From NCBI GenBank assembly GCA_938038445.1, contig CALHRZ010000016.1:1-37295 (forward strand): 37,295 nt of DNA, in the 5' to 3' direction. This stretch comes from an uncultured bacterium (GTDB taxonomy: Bacteria; Verrucomicrobiota; Kiritimatiellia; CAIKKV01). The notes below the pieces were generated by a model. It made no database searches. It was not told where the DNA came from and saw only the letters and a program-made list of their open reading frames with translations. Below, in pieces: positions 8,208 through 15,873 of this stretch; position 1 is the stretch's first letter, and each line of letters starts with the position of its first letter. Made by a program: the position numbers and the translations under genes.

Positions 8208-9413
8208 ATGGTTGCAATCGTGATCATCTTAGTCTTTCCCTTGGTCGTATTGTCGGATGTGATCAACCCCTTTGGAGATATTCGCCCCCAAACAAATGCA
8301 CCAACATTTTCCCAAAAACGCTCTTTCTGGAACTGGGACGAAGGCATCACCTGGCGGCGGGAATTCTTCGGCCTCGGAATCGTGGAATTAGGAAATCGGG
8401 ATGCCCCGGAAGCCCCATCTACTTATGCCCGCTTTTCCGCAGGGTTGGAAGCGGTTTTCCCTTTTGCCACCCCCACCCGCACCATCGCTTCGGCCAATCT
8501 CCAGCTCCGTCTCGTCTGGCGCGATCGCCCCCTCGAGACCACCATGGATCCCATGGGACGCAACGCTCCAGAATGGCACCTCGAAATCCACAACGCTTAC
8601 GTGGATCTTGTGGATCCCTTGGCTGTCTCAGGCCGTTTCAATCTTCGGCTCGGCCGCGCCTACCTCCCCTTCGGTCTCAACGTTCAAACGGATACCCACG
8701 CCACGTTGCTGCCGCTTTCCAATAACCGTCTTTTCGGGACAGAACGGGATTGGCAGATCACCGCATACGGTAACGCCACCGATGCGTTCGATTACTGGGT
8801 GGGGTGCCTCCTGGGCACCGGCATGGATCAGGAAATGAAAGGACAACACGGCTTGTTCATGGGCCGATGGGCGCTAGGGAATCGCTTTCTGTACGAGCGA
8901 GGGCTGGAAGGCGGAGCCGGCGTTGCGCTGGGGGAACGAATGGATCCCCATCGTGGAACTCCCGACCAACCCGTCCGAACCTGGCGGACCGGAATTGATG
9001 CCCGATATCGGTGGGCCACACGAGCCGGCTCATTCACCGCAACCGTGGAACTGGCCGGGGGAGAAGACGCCTCCGATGCAATCGTTTCCTTTCTGAACCA
9101 GTTCGACTGGCTCGGACCTACCCGTCGGTGGAGTTTCGGCATCCAATACTGGGCGATAGACCGCGAGAAATCCTCCCCTGAACTTTCCCCCGGCCCACAC
9201 CAAGAACACATTCAAGCCACTCCTATACAGAAAACGGAGTTGCATCCGGAAGGAACCCAACAAGGCGCCACACTGGTCGGAACCCGCTACTTCCGTAATG
9301 ATCCAACCCGTGGCGCTCTCCACTGGATCGCACTGGCTCTCGAAATTCCCTTCGACGCCTCTCATGAAATCCAACGTGTACGACCAGCCCTTCATTACTA
9401 TCGCTATTGGTGA
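8208..9413 (+). CDS. Outer-membrane beta-barrel (porin-like) protein
   Basis: 401 residues from the ATG at 8208, chosen because GGGGA (8196-8200) lies 7 bp upstream and because it gives a compact hydrophobic signal peptide; an in-frame ATG at 8190 and the longer start at 8157 are less suitable. The mature part shows repeated short amphipathic beta-strand patterns with aromatic girdles and ends in a C-terminal aromatic residue (Tyr-Arg-Tyr-Trp), as expected for a barrel inserted by BamA. The style resembles porin/phosphate-selective-porin-like hypothetical proteins, but no exact family is recognised. First gene of a five-gene operon; the next gene starts 4 bp after its stop, so it probably works with the exported protein, lipoprotein and ABC system that follow. 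The substrate is unknown. Confidence 0.6.
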   Translation: MVAIVIILVFPLVVLSDVINPFGDIRPQTNAPTFSQKRSFWNWDEGITWRREFFGLGIVELGNRDAPEAPSTYARFSAGLEAVFPFATPTRTIASANLQLRLVWRDRPLETTMDPMGRNAPEWHLEIHNAYVDLVDPLAVSGRFNLRLGRAYLPFGLNVQTDTHATLLPLSNNRLFGTERDWQITAYGNATDAFDYWVGCLLGTGMDQEMKGQHGLFMGRWALGNRFLYERGLEGGAGVALGERMDPHRGTPDQPVRTWRTGIDARYRWATRAGSFTATVELAGGEDASDAIVSFLNQFDWLGPTRRWSFGIQYWAIDREKSSPELSPGPHQEHIQATPIQKTELHPEGTQQGATLVGTRYFRNDPTRGALHWIALALEIPFDASHEIQRVRPALHYYRYW

Positions 9414-9417
9414 CGCC

Positions 9418-10152
9418 ATGCCTAGGCAATTCCATAAGAAACCCCTGCGCCAAAAGATGGTTTGGCGAATTGTACTTCTCTCCACACTCTTCGCCGGCAC
9501 CCGCCAAGCCCAGGCCGCCATCGGCTGCACCCTGAGCAACCCAGGCCGTGATCTGAAAACCCTCTACCCCGAAATGACCTCCTACCGTGAAGAACTCCGG
9601 GAAATCCGACGGCTTCCGGAGAGCGCAAACGCGTTCGAATGGTTCCAGGAACGGCTCGCAAGCCCCCTCGACCCCGTCTACGAAGGCGCAGACACGCCCT
9701 ATACCTTCTACCTCGTTTTTCAAGGAAACCGTCTTCTGGGCTACGTGCATGGTGTAAACGTCCCCGGCCGAGGAGGTGTCATTCAAATTTTTCTCGCGGT
9801 GGACCCAGAAACTGCGGCTATCACACGCTTGTTTTTCCAACGACTCGAAACCCCCAGTAGCGCAGCCCTGCGCGATCGGACTGTCCGTGATCAATTCCAA
9901 GGCTTAACCCTGGCGGATTTTTACATGCATGATTACTTTCAAGCCGCATCGCCCGGCCATGAAGCGGACAAAGTCGGACGCCTCTCCCCGCCCGCGCGAC
10001 TTCCGCCTGACGCATGGACGGACTGGCACGCCATCCTCCGAGGAGTCCGAAAAAATCTCCTCTTGCTGGACCTTTTCCTCTTTCATCGCCGCCACGATCC
10101 GTTCTTCAACCGAGCCCGTGAACTTCTGAACCCAAAGGAGAGCCCCTCATGA
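9418..10152 (+). CDS. Exported FMN-bind-like (RnfG/NosR-related) domain protein
   Basis: 244 residues. ATG 9418 sits 4 bp after the barrel gene stop and is followed by a basic N-terminus, a hydrophobic core and an AQA-A signal-peptidase site near residue 33. The mature N-terminus (a Cys followed by a segment ending in a Tyr-Pro-Glu pattern) and the central region with GYVHGVNVPGRGG (about 128-140) and an acidic DPETAAITRL stretch resemble FMN-bind domains of RnfG/NosR-like proteins, which sit on the outer face of the cytoplasmic membrane. The S/T-G-A-T site used for covalent flavin attachment is not visible, so flavin binding is unproven. It overlaps the next gene by ATGA, indicating tight coupling with the lipoprotein and ABC permease. 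Confidence 0.5.
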   Translation: MPRQFHKKPLRQKMVWRIVLLSTLFAGTRQAQAAIGCTLSNPGRDLKTLYPEMTSYREELREIRRLPESANAFEWFQERLASPLDPVYEGADTPYTFYLVFQGNRLLGYVHGVNVPGRGGVIQIFLAVDPETAAITRLFFQRLETPSSAALRDRTVRDQFQGLTLADFYMHDYFQAASPGHEADKVGRLSPPARLPPDAWTDWHAILRGVRKNLLLLDLFLFHRRHDPFFNRARELLNPKESPS

Positions 10153-10559
10153 ACCCCCTCCGACTATCCCGCATTCTGCCCCTCTGTTTGGCCCTTCTGG
10201 CGACCAGTTTGACCGCCGGCTGCGGCCGAAAAACGGCTACCCATTTCGGCGAACCGTTCTCCAACGTTCCCCGCGTGCCAATCGCCGACCTTCTCGAACG
10301 ACCCAACGATTTCTACCGGAAACCGATCCGCGTCGCCGGAGAAGTCGAACGGCAATGCCCTGCCTCCGGTTGCTGGCTCTTCCTCCGTGATGCGGAAGGA
10401 AGGACCATCCGGGTGGAGCTGGGCGATACCTTCCAAACCCTGCCGCGATTCGTGGGGGGCAAAGCCGAGGTCGAAGGGGAGTGGGTGGGACGGGGAGACC
10501 ACCACGAGTTCATCGGCACCCGAATCGCCTTCTCGGCCGCGGAAAAGGAATCGCCATGA
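10149..10559 (+). CDS. Lipoprotein with DUF4920-like OB-fold domain
   Basis: 136 residues. The N-terminus is a lipoprotein signal with the lipobox LTAGC (Cys near residue 25). The mature domain has the pattern of DUF4920-like OB-fold proteins: an opening strand with VAGEVERQC, the motif CPASGCW about residues 66-72 and a following strand pair (FLRDAEGRTIRVEL). In the family this Cys/Cys-Trp motif is strongly conserved and may bind a metal or form a disulfide; that is an inference. The start is fixed by ATGA overlap with the preceding gene, and its own stop overlaps the permease start by ATGA. It is most likely a periplasmic accessory of the ABC permease. Confidence 0.62.
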   Translation: MNPLRLSRILPLCLALLATSLTAGCGRKTATHFGEPFSNVPRVPIADLLERPNDFYRKPIRVAGEVERQCPASGCWLFLRDAEGRTIRVELGDTFQTLPRFVGGKAEVEGEWVGRGDHHEFIGTRIAFSAAEKESP

Positions 10560-11803
10560 ACTACGGAATTTTGGCCTGGAAAAACCTCGCCCGCCGTCCG
10601 GTCCGAACCGCTCTTACGGTTGTCGGGGTGGGAATGGCCACCGCGGTGGCGGTCAGTCTGGGAGGCTTCAATCTCGGCTTCCGCGCGGCCATCAGCCGAA
10701 GTATCGAGCAACTCGGTTTTCAAGTGATGATCATGGCCAAAGGCTGCCCCTACGAAGCCGCCACGCTCATGCTGAAGGGCGGAACCGGCTTGCTCTACCT
10801 CCCTGAATCCGCTCATGAACAAATACGGACCGATCCCGATATCGAAGCCATTACACCCGTCTTCCTCGGCGTGGCCGAAAAACCGGCCGGCGGACCGGAA
10901 GAAAACACGGGACCTTCGGCATTCACTCTTATCGCAGGAATTGAAAGGGAGTCTTATGCCAAAATGAAACCCTGGCTCCAGTTCAAATCCGGGCCGGGTT
11001 TCGACGGAGGACGGTGGTTTTCCCCCGATGCCGCCGCAGAGGCCGTGATGGGGTTCGAAGCCGCTGAATATGAACAGCGGAAGGTCGGCGACTTGTTTTA
11101 TATCACGGTCGTTCCGCACGGGAAAACCGAACCCGAATTCCATGCCTTTCGCATCGTGGGCGTCCTCGAAAGGACGGGCACCCAGGACGACGGAACTGTC
11201 TTCGTTCCGCTCCATACAGCGCAAAGGATTTTCGGGAGGGAAGGTCAATTGACGATCGTGGGAGTCACCCTCCGCCAGTTCAACGCTATCCGAATGCGCG
11301 AGTTCGAAGGGCGTTGGATGTCTATTCCAGAAGTGCAGGTCGTCAGTTTGGAACAGGTCAAGGGAGCCTTGGTCTCGCTCGTCGGAACCGCCCAAACAAT
11401 GGTCGCCGCCGTGGCGGTGATCGCCATCCTCGTGGCCATGATCGGGGTTCTCAACGCAATTCTCATGAGCGTGTACGAGCGGACGGCCGAATTCGGAATC
11501 CTCAAGGCGATCGGTGCCGAACGCCGACAAATTTTTTACCTCGTGTGTCTCGAAACGCTGATCCTCTGCTTCGCAGGGGCTCTGGCGGGCAGCGGGGTTG
11601 CGGCCGGCGGCGCCGGCTTGACCGACGCGACGCTCCGCCGTCTGCTCAACCTCGGCCTCACACAGCCAATGGTGCTCATCACCCCTCGCTTGTTGGCCGC
11701 CGCCATCGGGGGGGCAATCGCTCTCGGGCTCTTGGCGGCGCTCTGGCCAGCAGCCCGGGCCGCGGCATTGCGCCCCGTCGAGGCCATTCGGAATCAGGAA
11801 TAA
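10556..11803 (+). CDS. FtsX/MacB-type ABC transporter permease
   Basis: 415 residues, start fixed by the ATGA overlap at 10556. The topology is that of MacB/LolC/FtsX permeases: a first membrane helix (about 17-38), a large periplasmic domain (about 40-270), then three C-terminal helices (about 280-303, 330-355, 380-405) with the coupling segment carrying the typical FGILKAIGAERRQIF pattern just after the second helix. Such permeases do not import solutes; they transmit ATP-driven movement to the periplasmic face, for example to release lipoproteins or expel peptides or toxins. The early periplasmic segment contains a CPYEAATL motif with a single Cys, a feature I associate with a subgroup of unknown substrate. 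It pairs with the ATPase 13 bp downstream. Confidence 0.85.
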   Translation: MNYGILAWKNLARRPVRTALTVVGVGMATAVAVSLGGFNLGFRAAISRSIEQLGFQVMIMAKGCPYEAATLMLKGGTGLLYLPESAHEQIRTDPDIEAITPVFLGVAEKPAGGPEENTGPSAFTLIAGIERESYAKMKPWLQFKSGPGFDGGRWFSPDAAAEAVMGFEAAEYEQRKVGDLFYITVVPHGKTEPEFHAFRIVGVLERTGTQDDGTVFVPLHTAQRIFGREGQLTIVGVTLRQFNAIRMREFEGRWMSIPEVQVVSLEQVKGALVSLVGTAQTMVAAVAVIAILVAMIGVLNAILMSVYERTAEFGILKAIGAERRQIFYLVCLETLILCFAGALAGSGVAAGGAGLTDATLRRLLNLGLTQPMVLITPRLLAAAIGGAIALGLLAALWPAARAAALRPVEAIRNQE

Positions 11804-11816
11804 CAGGAGAATCCGG

Positions 11817-12518
11817 ATGCCAACAACACCGCTCATTTCCGGATACGGCCTCCAACGCCATTATCGCCGCGGTATTGAAACGGTCCGAGCGCTCGACGGC
11901 GTGGATCTCGAAATCCGCGCCGGCGAATCCCTGGCGGTGATCGGCCCCTCCGGTTCGGGAAAAACGACGCTGCTCAACGTCCTAGCCGGGCTCGATGCTC
12001 CCACCGGCGGCCAATTGACGATCGGCGGACAGCGGGTGGACGGCCTTTCCGAACAGCAGTTGACCACCGTCCGGCGCGGTTTTTTCGGTTTCGTCTTCCA
12101 AAATTTCCACCTGATCCCCACCCTGACGGTCGCCGAAAATATCGTCCTCCCCCTTCTCTTCCTCCGACGACCCGTCGTTCGGCACGAGGTGGAACAGGTC
12201 CTGGAAGCGGTCGGCCTTTCCCACCGCGCCCACCATTATCCCCGCGAACTCTCGGGCGGACAGATGCAGCGCGTCGCGGTGGGGCGCGCCTTGATCGTCC
12301 GCCCCCGCGTCTTGGTGGCAGACGAACCGACGGGAAATCTCGATACCGTCACGGCCGACGCGATCGTGTCCCTCTTCCTCACTTTGGTCAACCGCGAAGG
12401 GCTTGCCCTGCTTCTCTCCACCCATAATCTCGAACTGGCAAGCCGCTGCGATCGAATCATCCGTCTCAAGGACGGTCAAATCGTTCCGCCGGTCTCGCCC
12501 CCTCAATCCCTGCGGTAA
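11817..12518 (+). CDS. ABC transporter ATPase of the LolD/MacB type
   Basis: 233 residues with all nucleotide-binding motifs: Walker A GPSGSGKT (about 42-49), Q-loop FQN (about 97), signature LSGGQ (about 144), Walker [13 protein letters not shown] (about 163-174) and the switch His in STHN (about 200). The TGNLD ending of Walker B and the overall length are typical of the LolD/MacB/FtsE subfamily that drives FtsX-type permeases. An AGGAG-type ribosome site precedes the ATG by a few bases. Last gene of the operon that begins at 8208; its 3' end overlaps by 16 bp the convergent sigma-54 activator gene. Confidence 0.9.
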   Translation: MPTTPLISGYGLQRHYRRGIETVRALDGVDLEIRAGESLAVIGPSGSGKTTLLNVLAGLDAPTGGQLTIGGQRVDGLSEQQLTTVRRGFFGFVFQNFHLIPTLTVAENIVLPLLFLRRPVVRHEVEQVLEAVGLSHRAHHYPRELSGGQMQRVAVGRALIVRPRVLVADEPTGNLDTVTADAIVSLFLTLVNREGLALLLSTHNLELASRCDRIIRLKDGQIVPPVSPPQSLR

Positions 12519-14044
12519 TCCTCCGGCCGGATCCCAAGCCGCCGAATAGCATAGTGAAAAATACGGGGAGTGGTTTTCAGAAGACGGGCCGCTTCGTTGC
12601 AGCGGCCGCGGCTCCGCTTCAAGGCGTCGATGATCAGTTCACTCTCGTACGCGTCCATCATCTGCTGCAGACTCACGCCTTCGCGCGGAATTAACGCCGT
12701 TCGAGTGGCTTCCGCCGTCTGAAGGGTCGGCGGCAAATGGTAGCCGTGAATCACTTGGTCGGTCGTGACCAAAACCGCCCGCTCGATGCAATTCTCTAAT
12801 TCCCGAACGTTGCCCGGCCAGTGGTAAGCCATCAGCATATTGATCGCCGAAGACGAAATGCGCACCACCGGTTTCCGGTGGATTTCGCTGTACTTCCTGA
12901 CGAAATGATCGGCCAAAAGAAGGATGTCCGGCCGCCGCTCCCGCAATGGAGGAAGGTGGATCGGAAAAACGTTCAAGCGATAATAAAGATCCTCTCGAAA
13001 CTTCCCTTCCTTCATTGCCGCCTCAAGGTTGCGGCTCGTGGCGGCAATGATCCGAACATCCACCGGCATGCTCGCCTCCCCGCCAACCCGCTCAATCACC
13101 CGTTCCTGCAGAACGCGAAGCAAACGCACCTGAACGGAGGGCGAGATATCGCCGATCTCGTCTAGAAACAACGTGCCGCCGTGCGCCAACTCGAATCGGC
13201 CCTTCCGGGGCTGATGCGCCCCGGTAAAGGACCCCTTTTCATGGCCAAAAAGCTCGCTTTCAATCAGATGTTCCGGAAGGGCGGCGCAGTTGACGGCCAC
13301 AAAGCGTCCGTTTCGCCGAGAACTGCTCACGTGGATGGCTCGGGCCACCAGCTCTTTTCCTGTGCCGGACTCGCCGCGAACTAATACCGTTGCCGTACTG
13401 TCGGCCACCTGCGCAATCTGCTCATACACCCGGCGCATACTGTTGCAGTTTCCGATGATGTTCGCCGGTCGATACCGGTCGTCCAACTGCTCGCGAAGCC
13501 GGCGATTTTCAGCCAGGAGATTTTCCCGCTCTTCCACCTGGGTGCGAATACGAAAAACGGTCTCCGCTAAGAGGTCCGCAATCAGCTTCAAAAAGTCGGC
13601 ATCCCGTTTCAGTTCGGCCGTAGATGCCGGGGGGCGGTCCACACTCATCGTTCCGATAACCCGGTTCTGATGCACGATCGGCACACAAATAAAAGCCAAC
13701 GTTTGGGCTTTTCGCGCCCGGGTGCGATCAAGAAAGGCAGGCTCCTTCGTGATGTCGGGAACGATGGCAATTCGCCCGGTCTGGGCAACCTGGCCTGTAA
13801 TGCCTTCGCCCAGGCGGTATCGGCCACGGTTCTTCTCCTCCACCGTAAGCCCTCGAGACGTCTCGATCGCCAGTTCGTCCGACTCCGGCCTCAAGAGGGA
13901 AAGAGTCCCCCGCGTCATCCCAAACTTCGTCTCCAGAATTTCAAGCACTTCCCCCATCAGCTGGAGGATATCGGTGTTCTGCGCCGTCGCCTGAGAAATT
14001 CGATAAAGCGTTTCCAACTCGCGCTGACTGCGCGTCTCATTCAT
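12503..14044 (-). CDS. Sigma-54-dependent transcriptional activator (GAF-AAA+-Fis)
   Basis: 513 residues from ATG 14044, where the recognisable GAF domain begins; the longer open frame upstream covers the divergent HAD gene and is not credible. Domains: GAF sensor (about 15-175), AAA+ domain with Walker A GESGTGKE (about 226-233), the sigma-54 contact loop GSFTGA (about 271-276, a mild variant of GAFTGA), Walker B LFLDEIGD (about 293-300), and a C-terminal Fis-type helix-turn-helix (about 465-513). This is the NifA/FhlA-like layout: the GAF domain senses a small molecule or partner and the AAA+ ring opens sigma-54 promoters. There is no receiver domain or adjacent kinase. Its target is not evident; no good -24/-12 element was found by eye in the nearby intergenic regions. 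Confidence 0.93.
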   Translation of the reverse strand: MNETRSQRELETLYRISQATAQNTDILQLMGEVLEILETKFGMTRGTLSLLRPESDELAIETSRGLTVEEKNRGRYRLGEGITGQVAQTGRIAIVPDITKEPAFLDRTRARKAQTLAFICVPIVHQNRVIGTMSVDRPPASTAELKRDADFLKLIADLLAETVFRIRTQVEERENLLAENRRLREQLDDRYRPANIIGNCNSMRRVYEQIAQVADSTATVLVRGESGTGKELVARAIHVSSSRRNGRFVAVNCAALPEHLIESELFGHEKGSFTGAHQPRKGRFELAHGGTLFLDEIGDISPSVQVRLLRVLQERVIERVGGEASMPVDVRIIAATSRNLEAAMKEGKFREDLYYRLNVFPIHLPPLRERRPDILLLADHFVRKYSEIHRKPVVRISSSAINMLMAYHWPGNVRELENCIERAVLVTTDQVIHGYHLPPTLQTAEATRTALIPREGVSLQQMMDAYESELIIDALKRSRGRCNEAARLLKTTPRIFHYAIRRLGIRPEDYRRD

Positions 14045-14149
14045 GCAGGCAGTATATCGGCTCCAAGCCTTTTTGTCATGCGGCCCTTTGCCAAACGGGT
14101 ACGGAAACCGCTTGCCCACCAAGACCCGATTCCGCCATTCTATCTGATT

Positions 14150-14794
14150 ATGAACGCCGTGATTTTCGATATGGACGGGGTCCTGACGGATTCCGAACCG
14201 CTCATCTGCGAAGCCGCCATCGCGATGTTCCGGGAAAAGGGCCTCCGCGTCCACCCGGAAGACTTCCGCCCCTTCGTCGGCACCGGCGAAAACCGCTACA
14301 TCGGCGGCGTGGCGGAACAGTATGGCCTCGCGCTCGATATTCCGTCCGCCAAGCGACGCACCTACGAAATATACCTCTCCCTTCTGCCCGGCCGACTGCA
14401 GGCATTTCCAGGCGCGGTGGAGCTCGTCGCGCGCTGCCGAGCCGCCGGTCTCAAAACCGCCGTGGCCTCCAGCGCCGACCCCATCAAAGTCCATGCCAAT
14501 CTCGACGCCATCAAGCTCCCGCCCGCCGGTTGGGATGCGATCGTCACAGCCGAAGATGTCATACGGCGAAAACCGTTCCCAGATCTCTTTCTCGCGGCGG
14601 CCCAGTGTCTCGGATTCGCGCCGTCAGAATGCGTCGTGATCGAAGACGCCATCAACGGGATTACCGCCGCCCGCGCCGCCGGGATGCGATGCATTGCGGT
14701 GGCCCACACCTTTCCCGCCGAACAGCTTCAAGAGGCCCATAAGGTCGTCCGGCGGATTGCCGATCTTACGTTGAACGATCTGATGGCGCGGTAA
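14150..14794 (+). CDS. HAD-superfamily phosphatase / beta-phosphoglucomutase-like
   Basis: 214 residues. HAD motifs: I, DMDGV (Asp nucleophile and general acid, residues 7-11); II, the Ser pair in ASSAD (about 106-110); III, the Lys in RRKPFPD (about 142-148); IV, EDAINGI (about 164-170). A helical C1 cap sits between motifs I and II, as in beta-phosphoglucomutases and sugar-phosphate phosphatases. The protein is cytoplasmic and probably dephosphorylates or isomerises a sugar phosphate; the substrate cannot be named. ATG 14150 is the only start just before motif I, although no strong ribosome site precedes it. It is divergent from the sigma-54 activator (105-bp gap) and its 3' end overlaps the convergent sialidase-like gene by 29 bp. 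Confidence 0.85.
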   Translation: MNAVIFDMDGVLTDSEPLICEAAIAMFREKGLRVHPEDFRPFVGTGENRYIGGVAEQYGLALDIPSAKRRTYEIYLSLLPGRLQAFPGAVELVARCRAAGLKTAVASSADPIKVHANLDAIKLPPAGWDAIVTAEDVIRRKPFPDLFLAAAQCLGFAPSECVVIEDAINGITAARAAGMRCIAVAHTFPAEQLQEAHKVVRRIADLTLNDLMAR

Positions 14795-15848
14795 CCCCCG
14801 CCTTGTGGACCACCACCGTTTCGACATGACCGCCCCGCAGGACGGCGGTCTCATCAAATACCGCGAGCCGGATTTCTTTCGCCCCTTTTCGGTCAAAGTC
14901 GTAAATAAGGTACTGGACCCCCTCTTCGTCCTCAACCCCATCCGGATAGGATACGCCCAGCCGCTCATCGATCAACAGACCGCCCTTCCAACTTGTCCCA
15001 TCATCCTCAGATAGAAACGCCGTCAAATGGGACCGCTCGGTCCGGACCTCCAGCCCGCCATGCTTGACCAGCAACAGGCGCCCCGATCGCAACCGCCGGA
15101 TGAAAAAGCGGGAGGCTGTATGAGGCACAGATGAGGGTTCGACGGGCGTCCACGTCCAGCCCCCGTCGCGCGATTCGCTGTGCCCGATCCCGTAACGGGT
15201 TCTTACCCACATCCACAGGGAACCGTCACGCCGCTCAAGGATCATGTGCTCGTCGCAATTCCGGTCGTCCGGGTTTGGAATATTCGCACTTCCCCGCTGC
15301 TCCCACGTCCGTCCCCCGTCGCGCGTCGCCCACACGCCCGCGCTTCCTTCCCTCCGCCAGCGCGCAACCGGGAACAGCCACTCGCCGTTCGATCGAACCG
15401 TGGGCTTGTTCATCATCACGCCATCAAAAAGACGTTCCGGCGCCGTCCATTTCGGCCGAGCACAGGCCGAATCGGAAGTGCGGATGGCCCAAACCCCGGC
15501 CCTCCCATCTGTGTGATGCTCGTAACCCTGGGACCAGAAAAACCACAACCGGCCCTGGGGATCATGCCATAAGCACGGATCATAAGCCCGTACGGGACCT
15601 TCCCCGTCCGGGTCAATCACCAGCGAGGGGGGTTCCCATGGCCCTTGGGCAGAAACCGTCGTGGCCAAAAGCACATAGTTGTGCCGGTCTTCCGTCACAC
15701 CTCCACCATACCAAGCGGCCCATAACCGACCGTTCGGGGCCCGCTCAATCGCGGGAATCCCCTGAAACTTTCGATTAACGCACGCCTGTTCCGACCGAAG
15801 CGGCCCCATATATCCCGGCGGATTCAGAAACGGTTCCGAATGGTTCAT
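14766..15848 (-). CDS. BNR-repeat sialidase-like (exo-alpha-sialidase superfamily) protein
   Basis: 360 residues, no signal peptide seen. Three Asp-box motifs of the S/T-x-D-x-G-x-T-W type are visible: ATRDGGRTW (about 175), SRDGGWTW (about 222) and SEDDGTSW (about 290), the hallmark of six-bladed beta-propellers of the BNR/sialidase superfamily. An early segment with GIPAIERAPNGRLWAAWYGG (about 30-50) matches the opening strand of BNR_2 proteins. Many such proteins in glycan-degrading bacteria are not true sialidases but hydrolases, lyases or isomerases acting on other acidic sugars. Last gene of an apparent operon: it begins 25 bp after the stop of the PcRGLX/YetA-like gene. AGGA about 8 bp before ATG 15848 supports the start. 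Confidence 0.78.
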   Translation of the reverse strand: MNHSEPFLNPPGYMGPLRSEQACVNRKFQGIPAIERAPNGRLWAAWYGGGVTEDRHNYVLLATTVSAQGPWEPPSLVIDPDGEGPVRAYDPCLWHDPQGRLWFFWSQGYEHHTDGRAGVWAIRTSDSACARPKWTAPERLFDGVMMNKPTVRSNGEWLFPVARWRREGSAGVWATRDGGRTWEQRGSANIPNPDDRNCDEHMILERRDGSLWMWVRTRYGIGHSESRDGGWTWTPVEPSSVPHTASRFFIRRLRSGRLLLVKHGGLEVRTERSHLTAFLSEDDGTSWKGGLLIDERLGVSYPDGVEDEEGVQYLIYDFDRKGAKEIRLAVFDETAVLRGGHVETVVVHKAGVTAPSDRST

Positions 15849-15873
15849 GACAGCGTCCTGGTGTTGCGGGTTA

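Noticed and set aside
10313..11836. Minus-strand open frame of 507 codons
   Set aside because: Antisense shadow of the lipoprotein and permease genes; His/Gly-rich composition without motifs.
14045..14494. N-terminal extension of the sigma-54 activator
   Set aside because: The extension lies antisense to the HAD gene and shows no domain pattern; the GAF domain begins right after ATG 14044.
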